This document shows positions 29,190-36,755 of a stretch of 64,000 nucleotides of DNA, piece after piece. A program made the translations under genes and the position numbers. The first letter of the stretch is position 1. Each line of letters opens with the position of its first letter. Origin of the DNA: Leucothrix mucor DSM 2157 (GTDB taxonomy: Bacteria > Pseudomonadota > Gammaproteobacteria > Thiotrichales > Thiotrichaceae); NCBI RefSeq assembly GCF_000419525.1, contig NZ_ATTE01000001.1, forward strand, positions 558,001 to 622,000. The letters run 5' to 3'. The notes beneath the pieces were generated by a model. That model searched no databases. It was not told where the DNA came from and saw nothing but the letters and a program-made list of their open reading frames with translations.

Positions 29190-29228
29190 AAAAAAGGGAC
29201 AACATGTTTTGCATGTTGTCCCTTTTTT
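29190..29228. terminator. Strong bidirectional terminator
   Basis: A 17-bp stem with loop TTTTG. Its core GGGACAACATG/CATGTTGTCCC is flanked by A-tract and T-tract, so it works in either direction between the convergent hybrid kinase and DUF3131 genes. Confidence 0.95.
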
Positions 29229-29246
29229 ATTGGCAGTGCGAACTGA

Positions 29247-30578
29247 TTAGCGGCTGGCTAATTCAGTCTGCTTTGGTTTTAGTAGCGGGCCAAGTTGCTT
29301 ATACGCCAGAGTCTCAAGGATGATTCCGTTAGTATTGGCAGTCAGCGCCTTGTTTGGCTTGCCCGTTTTTTCATACAATCCAGAATACCAGCCTTTATCA
29401 GGATCATACAGCTTGCTGGCCACATCGATTAGCTTGCGGGTGTAATCTGTTTCATATAGTGCGTGCCATCCAAAAGCCGCTTTAGTACTCAGGCTCTTAA
29501 AGTCACTGGCATCATCACCGGATTCGGTAATCGTGTTCCAGGCTTTACCACCCGTAAATACCGTGTTGTAGACAAAGTAGGGCGCTACATCGATGTTATC
29601 TTCACTGACAGCAGTTAGGATGCCAGTATCTTCGTAGCGAGCCTGCTGAACCGAATACACGCGATTTGAGAACTGCTGAGAGATCTGATCAAAGCCATAT
29701 TCAATGCCATCCAAAATATAAGGCTCACTTACCACATAGTTGTGTGCGGTGAACTCCTCAGGGCGGCGGCTATCGGTGGCAATGTTGATGCCATAGATAT
29801 CGATGAATTTTAACCAGGATTGATAATCAATCGCTTCCGCCACGTCATAACCCATTAGTTGCATGGATTTAGCCGCATACTCTTCATAGCCTAAGCGTCC
29901 TTCTTGCAGGATTTGAGTCTTTTTACCCTCACGAAGTGCGCCATACAGGTTGCCTTTGTTGACCATGGCTGCCAAGTCCCAGCGAGCCAAAACTTTCTGA
30001 ACTTCAGGGGTGAACTCCGGATAGTGCCAAACTAATGCATTGATCGGTACCATCACTCGGCCGATATCAATTGCCGACCAGCCAATACCTTGAACGGTCT
30101 CACGGTTGGTATAGTCGACCATTTTCAGGCTAATGGTGTTGTAAGACTTATTCGGTAATTTTCCTTCAAACAACGGCAGTGCTTCCAAGCTCGCAAGCAG
30201 ATTGCCCATGCGATGTTTGAAGTTCTCTTCTGTAATGATCTTCAGTCGATGTGCTGAAATCAGCCCCATCATGTAAGACGAGGTATCCCAGAGCGTCGAC
30301 GCGTTGTACTGATCAACCGAGTTCACCATGCCAGTATCGGCAATGGTATTATTTTCAAAGTACTTCCACGCAATTTTAGCCCACTCCATTTCCTCGGAGG
30401 AAAGGCTGCGCGAAGCAGATAGTGGGATGCTGATTTCATTTTTGATGTTGGCACGTGCAGCCACACGGTTTTCAAAGTCGATATTTTCCATGGTGATGAC
30501 AATACCGAAAGCGGTCGTTAATGCCAGCATAAAAATAATATGACTGCGGGCCCGGATCAGGTTAGTTTTGAAACTCAT
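29247..30578 (-). CDS. DUF3131 domain protein, membrane-anchored (copy 1)
   Basis: A 443-residue protein with one N-terminal membrane helix (about residues 10-30) and a periplasmic DUF3131 domain (about 60-430). Motifs shared with the second copy at 35307 are AKIAWKYFENN, LPNKSYNTIS, LQEGRLGYEEYAAK, VSEDNIDVAPYFVYNTVFTG and KALTANTNGIILE. The fold is expected to be an alpha/alpha toroid like glycan-active enzymes, but no activity is established. Its ATG overlaps the GT2 stop by 4 nt, with GAGGA upstream, so the two proteins are made together and a role in polymer processing is likely. Confidence 0.85.
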   Translation of the reverse strand: MSFKTNLIRARSHIIFMLALTTAFGIVITMENIDFENRVAARANIKNEISIPLSASRSLSSEEMEWAKIAWKYFENNTIADTGMVNSVDQYNASTLWDTSSYMMGLISAHRLKIITEENFKHRMGNLLASLEALPLFEGKLPNKSYNTISLKMVDYTNRETVQGIGWSAIDIGRVMVPINALVWHYPEFTPEVQKVLARWDLAAMVNKGNLYGALREGKKTQILQEGRLGYEEYAAKSMQLMGYDVAEAIDYQSWLKFIDIYGINIATDSRRPEEFTAHNYVVSEPYILDGIEYGFDQISQQFSNRVYSVQQARYEDTGILTAVSEDNIDVAPYFVYNTVFTGGKAWNTITESGDDASDFKSLSTKAAFGWHALYETDYTRKLIDVASKLYDPDKGWYSGLYEKTGKPNKALTANTNGIILETLAYKQLGPLLKPKQTELASR

Positions 30579-32461
30579 GCGGGTTCCTCATTAAGTGAAT
30601 GTTTACTAAAGTCCGGAGTGTCCGTGTCATTAGTTGCGGTCTCTGCCGCATTTTGTTCAGGATCTGGCTTCCAAGTGGCTGCGAATAAAATGCCACTTAA
30701 TGCCAAAATATTGTTAAGTCCCCAGAAGGTATTAAGTAGTACGCCATCCACCGAGAAGCCAATATGGCCCATCGAGAGTTGCCACCAAGCGTAGCCAATA
30801 CCAATCGCTGTTAGCACCATAATGCTCAGCTGTGGAATAATCAGATGAAGGAAAGTACCTTCCTGCCGATCTTTAGGGGTCACTGGAAAGCTAATCTTTT
30901 CGCCTTTCAGTACTGTCCAGATAGCGCGTAAATTGTTCGGGAAGAAAGCCAAATAAGAAGCTTTGGATTGGTAGCCCGCTAACCCCCAACAGCCCACCAT
31001 AAAGGCCAATTCGGTCATTAACAAAAATGGTAAAATATGCGCATAAAAGTCCATGGAGTAAGCTTGTACCGGCGCGATCGCCGTAAACAAGTAAATCAAT
31101 GGTGCGCATAGGAAAATCGCATTCCAGATACCGCCGATGTATGACCAGATTGTGGTGGCATACATTAGTCGCTGTGGCAGGCTCATGCCTTCACGAAACA
31201 CCGGATTATCATTCTTGGCAATATCCAGTGTGCCACCCGCATACTTAAAGCGTTGAATCGTCCAGCTCAGTAAATCTTGAGGGGAGAGCATTTTCGACTC
31301 AACCTCAGGATGCATCACTGATTTCCAGTTACGCTCAGAGTCGCCATGCAATACGATAGAGGTGTAGATATCTTCAGATACATGAAAACGGTACGGTGTA
31401 AATTCGTTATCTTGTAGTACCTGATGCTTCAGTCCAGACTCGGTAATAGCATCCAGCGTTGTTTCACCAGTTAGTTTACGAATCTTCAGGCTGTTGCTGA
31501 TCACTTCTTTATCAATGGATTCAGCGTAGGCCTTAAGCGCGGCTTCCATAACGGCTTCACGGCGGTGAATAGAGCCTGCGCCGCAGCAGAAAGAGGCATT
31601 ACACCAGTTGCGGCGACGTTGAATCACGTCATAAAACATTTTAGGGTCATTCACGAAGGGATCTGCGCCGATGCGCACTTCACCAATCAGCTTCTCAATA
31701 CCGGCACCTAACAGGCGGCCAGGGGTAGAGAGGTGTTTACCAAGTGTCGCTTCCAGTGTTTTACCTTCTGGCAAGTCAAAGAACCACTGAGGGGTTTGCA
31801 CCCAGGCCACACTAGGGTCACGAAAGTAACCTAAGGTGTGTTCTAAAATAGTTGGGAAAGGGCGGGTGTCAGCATCACAGATAACAATGAAGTCGCCACT
31901 GGTTTGCTCCATGGCATTACGTAAGTTACCCGCTTTGTACCCCATGTTATTGTCACGAGTGATGTAGTTAACGCCTTCTTCTTCACTCACCTGCTGCATG
32001 GTTGCCCGCTTACCGTCATCCAACACGTGAATGCTGATATCGATATGGCTTGGGTATTGAACGCGCTTGGCATCCTGAATACTTAAGCGTACCAGTTCAG
32101 GGTCTTCATCATAAGTAGGGAAGTAAACATCGACCTTAATCGGGCGATCTTGCTGTGGTTCGTAGTCGACCACTTCACTTAAATGAGCGGGCGGTTCTTG
32201 CTTCGGTGTGTCTTTCACTTTCCACAAATTGAAGGTGAAAAAACACAAGCCAATGTAAGCCCCTGTTTCTGCAACCACCAAGGGAATCGCGTACCAGAGC
32301 GCTTCCACATTAAGGGAAGAGGTCCAGCGCCAATAGATATACCAAAGCCCTAGCGTTAGGTTGATAACCGCTAAGTACTGCCAGAGCAGCTCTCTGGTTG
32401 GAGAGTGCAGTAATGGCGGTTCGGGAACCCGGTTTTCGAATTTTTCAAAATAAAAACCCAT
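30575..32461 (-). CDS. Cellulose synthase-like GT2 glycosyltransferase without PilZ domain
   Basis: A 628-residue inner-membrane processive glycosyltransferase. Two N-terminal helices lead to a GT2 catalytic domain with VYFPTYDEDPELV, the UDP-binding Asp in VLDDGKR, ICDADTRP, and the catalytic base in HVSEDIYTS. The acceptor motif reads QRFKY where BcsA has QxxRW. About five C-terminal helices would form the polymer channel. The protein ends without a PilZ domain, so c-di-GMP control of the BcsA type is not expected. ATG 32461 is preferred: AAAGG lies 9 nt upstream of it but abuts an earlier ATG at 32470. The polymer product is unknown. Confidence 0.88.
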   Translation of the reverse strand: MGFYFEKFENRVPEPPLLHSPTRELLWQYLAVINLTLGLWYIYWRWTSSLNVEALWYAIPLVVAETGAYIGLCFFTFNLWKVKDTPKQEPPAHLSEVVDYEPQQDRPIKVDVYFPTYDEDPELVRLSIQDAKRVQYPSHIDISIHVLDDGKRATMQQVSEEEGVNYITRDNNMGYKAGNLRNAMEQTSGDFIVICDADTRPFPTILEHTLGYFRDPSVAWVQTPQWFFDLPEGKTLEATLGKHLSTPGRLLGAGIEKLIGEVRIGADPFVNDPKMFYDVIQRRRNWCNASFCCGAGSIHRREAVMEAALKAYAESIDKEVISNSLKIRKLTGETTLDAITESGLKHQVLQDNEFTPYRFHVSEDIYTSIVLHGDSERNWKSVMHPEVESKMLSPQDLLSWTIQRFKYAGGTLDIAKNDNPVFREGMSLPQRLMYATTIWSYIGGIWNAIFLCAPLIYLFTAIAPVQAYSMDFYAHILPFLLMTELAFMVGCWGLAGYQSKASYLAFFPNNLRAIWTVLKGEKISFPVTPKDRQEGTFLHLIIPQLSIMVLTAIGIGYAWWQLSMGHIGFSVDGVLLNTFWGLNNILALSGILFAATWKPDPEQNAAETATNDTDTPDFSKHSLNEEPA

Positions 32462-32524
32462 GGTGAGCATCCTTTATAATTATTATTCTGCTTAACACAT
32501 ACCCAGGGTGATGAGATGTTACAG

Positions 32525-32935
32525 TTAAATTGTCGTCTGCTTTTTTAGGATCAATTGATTGTGATCAGTATGACGATAGTACTCAATGCTATCAGACAGT
32601 GCCTGAATCAGGCATAAACCCCAGCCGCCTTCTGGCATATCATTTATATCTGGAAGCTCTGAGCCCTCCGCGATGGCAGAGCCAGGCGCAGGAATGCCGG
32701 TGTCAGCAATCGAGATCACCGTGCTGCCGTCCTCTAGAGTCAATACAATGTTGATTGCATGGCCCGGTTTTTCCAGATACGCATGCTCAACGACATTGTT
32801 TAATGCCTCAACCAGTATTAATTCCAGCTGACCTTGCAGGTCGACTGAGATCTCATATTCAGTACAATAGTTATACAATAGTTCTGAGGCCTTACGGACC
32901 TCCGAGAAGCTACTATCAATAGTTAGTGTGAACAT
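32525..32935 (-). CDS. RsbW-like serine/threonine protein kinase (anti-sigma factor type)
   Basis: A 136-residue GHKL kinase. The N-box is ELILVEALNNVVEHAY, the G1 box is ISIADTGIP, and the G2-like glycines are in GGWGLCLIQAL. Proteins of this kind phosphorylate a STAS-domain antagonist and bind a partner when it is free. Its antagonist and phosphatase are the next two genes upstream, so the three form a complete partner-switching module. No sigma factor gene is nearby, suggesting a non-sigma target. Confidence 0.88.
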   Translation of the reverse strand: MFTLTIDSSFSEVRKASELLYNYCTEYEISVDLQGQLELILVEALNNVVEHAYLEKPGHAINIVLTLEDGSTVISIADTGIPAPGSAIAEGSELPDINDMPEGGWGLCLIQALSDSIEYYRHTDHNQLILKKQTTI

Positions 32936-33021
32936 TATTTTTCAAAAATGCGGCAATTTAACTCACCGCACTTTCAGGTCCCCCACAGCTGTTTGGTGTT
33001 ATAGATAAGATGCTGTTTCAC

Positions 33022-33357
33022 TCAGCTGAAGTGTTGTTTAGCGCTTTCAAGGTTATCTGACAGAGTAAAAATACGATCCATACGCGTCAGCTTGAATAGT
33101 TCCAGTACTGCGCCGGATGCGCCAAGTACTACCATCTTGCCAGTGCCGCCAACTTGTTTCAGTACTGCTACCATTGCGCCCAGACTGCTACTGTCCATAA
33201 AGCTTAAGCGGCTGATATCAAGAATCAGTTGATTGTTTCCTGACTGGATAATCGCTTCCATTGCCGCCTTAAAATCGGGTGCAACTGAGGCATCCAAGCG
33301 TGTCTCGTCAAGCGTCGCAGTGGTCAGGCCATTGTCTTGTTGTAAATTGATGTTCAT
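33022..33357 (-). CDS. STAS-domain anti-sigma factor antagonist
   Basis: A 111-residue RsbV/SpoIIAA-like STAS protein. The phosphorylatable serine region is LSFMDSSSLGAMVAVL. When unphosphorylated it should bind the RsbW-like kinase encoded next. Its Shine-Dalgarno sequence (GAGG, 8 nt before the ATG) lies directly after the TGA stop of the phosphatase gene, giving coupled translation. Confidence 0.9.
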   Translation of the reverse strand: MNINLQQDNGLTTATLDETRLDASVAPDFKAAMEAIIQSGNNQLILDISRLSFMDSSSLGAMVAVLKQVGGTGKMVVLGASGAVLELFKLTRMDRIFTLSDNLESAKQHFS

Positions 33358-33366
33358 GGTGTAGCC

Positions 33367-34557
33367 TCATTTATTGTTGTTTATTTCGTCGAACTCGAAA
33401 ATCAGAAAGCTGACGTCGTCAGGTAGTTTATTTAGTTGATCGTTACCGAGCCATTCAGTGGCAATGGTCTCTGTAATTTGTTTTGCGCTTTGCTCTTTAA
33501 TCGCTTCAAAGTGCGAGGTCAGGTTGTCGCCCTCCAATACTTCATTGTTCAAGAGCGATGTATTCTCGCTAATGCCATCGGAGTACAGGATAAATTTATC
33601 GCCAGGTTCCATTTGCAGCACTTGGGTCTCGTAATCGGCACCTTCGAACAAGCCAACCGGAAAGCCGTTTATTTCAATCGGTGCAACGGTATTCTCTTTG
33701 TGCTTAATCCAGTAAGGGTGAGGGTGACCTGCTTGCACGTAATAGATTTTGTTTTCTTGCAGATCGACGATTCCAAAAATCATAGTCAGATAGTGATCAT
33801 GTTTTTGTTCAAGCAGTCGTGCATTCAAGTTGTGTGCGAATAGGGCGGGTATTTCCTGTAAGCGATCCCGTGTAACAGCGCCACCGTACAGTCCACGTTT
33901 TAAGCCCAGTGATACCTGAAGCGACATGGATAACATGGCCGCCGAAATTCCGTGACCGGAAATATCAACGCTATAAAACACCAAACAGTCCGTCTGAGTT
34001 TGGTAATAGTCGAACGTATCACCCCCAATAAACACGGCAGGCTTGAAAAACCACTCTGTTTTTACGGACTTTAAACGAAGCGGATCGGGCAACGAACTGA
34101 CCTGAGTGGCGGCGGCATCTTCAAGGTCTTTCTGGATGCGATCATGGGCCTCTCTCAGTGCAGCATTTTTTTCTGCAATGTCATTTTCCAGCGTAACAAC
34201 CCGTTGCGCACCCAGTAAGCGAATGCGGATTTCTTCCAGATTAACCGGCTTGGAAGCAAAGCCGTCAGCGCCTGAGTTAATGGCGTCTAAGATGTTCTTT
34301 TTGCCACTCAGACCGGTTAACAGAATGATGTATATATAATGAGAGAAGTTGGCGGCACGAATTCGCTCGCACAGACCAATACCATCAAGGCGCGGCATTT
34401 GCCAGTCACTGATTACGGCTTCGAATCGACCTTCCTGGAGTTTCTCCCAGGCGTCTTCCCCATCGATTGCCTCAGTTACTGTGTGGCCAAGTTTTTTTAC
34501 CATATGGCATATGATCATGCGCATTTCTTTGGCGTCATCTACGATTAGAATATTCAT
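33367..34557 (-). CDS. Response regulator with PP2C-type phosphatase output (RsbU/SpoIIE-like)
   Basis: A 396-residue protein. The REC domain (1-120) has DDAKEMRM, acceptor Asp in VISDWQMPRLDG, Thr in LLTGLSG and Lys in SKPVN. A coiled coil (about 125-160) links it to a SpoIIE/PP2C domain with metal-binding GGDTFDYY, SVDISGHGISAAML and YSDGISENT. It would dephosphorylate the STAS protein when its REC domain is phosphorylated, so an unlinked histidine kinase controls it. The H-NOX kinase and the kinase at 51922 are candidates in this window. It is the first gene of the leftward arm and has no obvious Shine-Dalgarno sequence. Confidence 0.92.
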   Translation of the reverse strand: MNILIVDDAKEMRMIICHMVKKLGHTVTEAIDGEDAWEKLQEGRFEAVISDWQMPRLDGIGLCERIRAANFSHYIYIILLTGLSGKKNILDAINSGADGFASKPVNLEEIRIRLLGAQRVVTLENDIAEKNAALREAHDRIQKDLEDAAATQVSSLPDPLRLKSVKTEWFFKPAVFIGGDTFDYYQTQTDCLVFYSVDISGHGISAAMLSMSLQVSLGLKRGLYGGAVTRDRLQEIPALFAHNLNARLLEQKHDHYLTMIFGIVDLQENKIYYVQAGHPHPYWIKHKENTVAPIEINGFPVGLFEGADYETQVLQMEPGDKFILYSDGISENTSLLNNEVLEGDNLTSHFEAIKEQSAKQITETIATEWLGNDQLNKLPDDVSFLIFEFDEINNNK

Positions 34558-34764
34558 GCGGCATTAAGGTAAGTCATTGTTTTAATAATTTTTATTATTC
34601 ACTTGTGTGACGAAAAATAAGTGTGACATAATGAAATCCTGCTGTAAAACAGAATTAACAAAAATTAGACAAGCTGTATTTTTTACAGACATATTCTTAT
34701 CTATTCATGTCTTGTGCAGATTGGTTTAACGATAATAATAAGAAAAATAAGCGGGTAAATAATC
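34558..34764. promoter_or_regulatory. Divergent promoter region with candidate operators
   Basis: AT-rich 207-bp region between the two arms of the polysaccharide locus. It holds a direct repeat GTGTGAC (34605-34611 and 34621-34627, 16 bp apart) and two palindromes with CTGT/ACAG ends: CTGTAAAACAG at 34642-34652 and CTGTATTTTTTACAG at 34674-34688. These are plausible binding sites for a shared regulator. The spacing differs from the LexA consensus. Confidence 0.5.
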
Positions 34765-35304
34765 ATGCTCTACCGATCAATCAGCGTTGCGGTCATCGTG
34801 CTGTTGTCGTGGCTGACTTACATGTCAGTGCAGTCTTCTCAGAATCTCAGTCGTCAAATTCAGGGTGTTGCTGGTTTGTATCAGCAATCTTCCGAGCAGG
34901 TTGATGGCATCGTTGAGACTCAAGTGGTCATTACTGATCAGATTAAAGCAATCGAAGCATTCATTGCGAAACAAGACCAGTCGGCAAAAGAGAAAAAACA
35001 AATTCAGGCTAAGTTATCGAAAGAGCAGCAGCTGACAGAGTTATATAAAACTTATGCTGTAGTCTTGAGAGCCGATGCACTGCGCGGCGCAAAAAAATTC
35101 CCAGAAGCGGCAGCATTACTTAAAGGCACCAAGAAAGCCATTTGGAAAGCCGGTGACACCTATAAGGAACACCAAAAAAGTATGCGCGGCCTAATGCAGA
35201 AAGTTGATGCACTGGTTAACGCCTGGAACGCAAAAGACGGTAGCAAAACTGCATTTGATATCCATGAAACTATAAACAAAGTCCTGCAAGATAAAGGTAA
35301 GTAA
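34765..35304 (+). CDS. Membrane-anchored coiled-coil protein of unknown function
   Basis: A 179-residue protein with one N-terminal hydrophobic helix (about residues 5-22) followed by a mostly helical, charged region with heptad-like spacing (about 25-100). It resembles no family I recognise. The position is informative: it opens the rightward arm, and the DUF3131 gene starts 2 nt after its stop. It may act as a periplasmic scaffold for the polysaccharide machine. The upstream ribosome site is weak. Confidence 0.65.
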   Translation: MLYRSISVAVIVLLSWLTYMSVQSSQNLSRQIQGVAGLYQQSSEQVDGIVETQVVITDQIKAIEAFIAKQDQSAKEKKQIQAKLSKEQQLTELYKTYAVVLRADALRGAKKFPEAAALLKGTKKAIWKAGDTYKEHQKSMRGLMQKVDALVNAWNAKDGSKTAFDIHETINKVLQDKGK

Positions 35305-35306
35305 AG

Positions 35307-36752
35307 ATGAGTGAGCAAAATAATAATAACAACGAGAATCGCCGCAAACTTAAACGTTATCTGCCTCTTCTGCTAGGCACAGCTCTGGGAGTGGGTGTCA
35401 TTGCCTGGAGTACGTCTAAGGTTGAAAACACAACGGGCGATCGTGATCCATCAGAGCTATTCGCTTCAAAATCTGCAGAAGATGAAGCAGGGATGTGTGC
35501 AGCGACTAAAGCCGTTAAGCATGCCTGCTTTAGTGCTAAGAGCTGTTTGAGCGAAGAAGATATGAAGACGGCGCGGATTGCCTGGAAGTATTACGAGAAT
35601 AACTACCAGCCCAAAACAGGTCTGGTTAATGCGGCAAACAAATACCCTTCAACCACGATGTGGGATACCGGTTCTGCAATGGCAGCGACGATTGCCGCTC
35701 AGGATTTTGGGATTATCACTCAGAAAGAGTTTGATGATCGCATTGTGGCGTTGATCAAGACGTTGAGCACCATGAAGCTGTTCAATAATGAAGCTCCAAA
35801 CAAGGTGTACAACACTATGTCTGGCGCAATGGTGGATTACCGAAACCAACCGACTGAGGACGGTATCGGTGTCTCTACATTGGATTTGGCGCGTTTGGTC
35901 TCTTGGATGAATACCCTAATCTGCAAATATCCCAAGTTTACCAATCACGCGAATCAGGTGTTATCACGCTGGAAATATGAGCGTTTGATTAAAAATGGCC
36001 AGATGTATGGCTTGGCACGCGATGCAGTGACTAAAAAGATCCGTGTCTTGCAGGAAGGCCGACTAGGTTATGAGCAGTATGCTGGTAAAGTATTCCAAGA
36101 AGTAGGTTTTGATCAAAGCGTTGCGGCAGATTACAACAATGACTTCCGCAGTGGTATGGATATCTATGATGTACCCATTGCTTATGATAGCCGTGACCCT
36201 CGTGTATTAGGTGCTTACAACTATGTGGTCACCGAGTCCTATGGTCTGGATGCAATGGAGCATGGTTACGATGATGTAAACATTCCACTGGTTAGAAATA
36301 TTTTCGATGTTCAAAAAGAGCGTTGGAAGCGTACCGGTATTGTAAGCGCGATCTCGGAGGACAACGTTGACCAAAAGCCGTACTTTGTCTACAACACGAT
36401 CTTTACTGCAGGTCTGCCATGGAATACCACAACCGACCGTGGTGTGCAGTATGACAACCTGAAGAGCGTATCCACTAAAGCGGCAATGACCATGATTGCG
36501 CTTTATCCAGATGATGAATACAGCAAGGTATTGAAAGAGCACGTTGAGAGCGCTTATCACCCTGATAAAGGCTGGTACTCCGGTGTTTACGAGAATGGTG
36601 GTGGTTACAATAAAGCGATTACTGCTAATACTAACGGCATCGTTTTGAGTACTTTGCTCTATAAAAAATACGGGTCATTGTTTGATATTTGCAACGCTTG
36701 CGATCGCAAACTTAAGCTCGACGAAAAAATCTTTGAGCTTCAACAGAAATAA
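35307..36752 (+). CDS. DUF3131 domain protein, membrane-anchored (copy 2)
   Basis: A 481-residue paralogue of the product at 29247. One N-terminal helix (about residues 17-35) follows a basic, Asn-rich start. A Cys-containing linker (four Cys, GMCAATKAVKHACFSAKSC) precedes the DUF3131 domain, which repeats the motifs RIAWKYYENNY, LQEGRLGYEQYAGK, ISEDNVDQKPYFVYNTIFTAG and KAITANTNGIVLS. The tail has a CxxC (ICNACDRK). These cysteines are missing from copy 1 and could form disulfides in the periplasm. AAGG lies 9 nt before the ATG. Confidence 0.85.
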   Translation: MSEQNNNNNENRRKLKRYLPLLLGTALGVGVIAWSTSKVENTTGDRDPSELFASKSAEDEAGMCAATKAVKHACFSAKSCLSEEDMKTARIAWKYYENNYQPKTGLVNAANKYPSTTMWDTGSAMAATIAAQDFGIITQKEFDDRIVALIKTLSTMKLFNNEAPNKVYNTMSGAMVDYRNQPTEDGIGVSTLDLARLVSWMNTLICKYPKFTNHANQVLSRWKYERLIKNGQMYGLARDAVTKKIRVLQEGRLGYEQYAGKVFQEVGFDQSVAADYNNDFRSGMDIYDVPIAYDSRDPRVLGAYNYVVTESYGLDAMEHGYDDVNIPLVRNIFDVQKERWKRTGIVSAISEDNVDQKPYFVYNTIFTAGLPWNTTTDRGVQYDNLKSVSTKAAMTMIALYPDDEYSKVLKEHVESAYHPDKGWYSGVYENGGGYNKAITANTNGIVLSTLLYKKYGSLFDICNACDRKLKLDEKIFELQQK

Positions 36753-36755
36753 ATC

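Noticed and set aside
34642-34688. LexA boxes in the divergent region
   Set aside because: Spacings are CTGT-N3-ACAG and CTGT-N7-ACAG; the SOS box needs N8.
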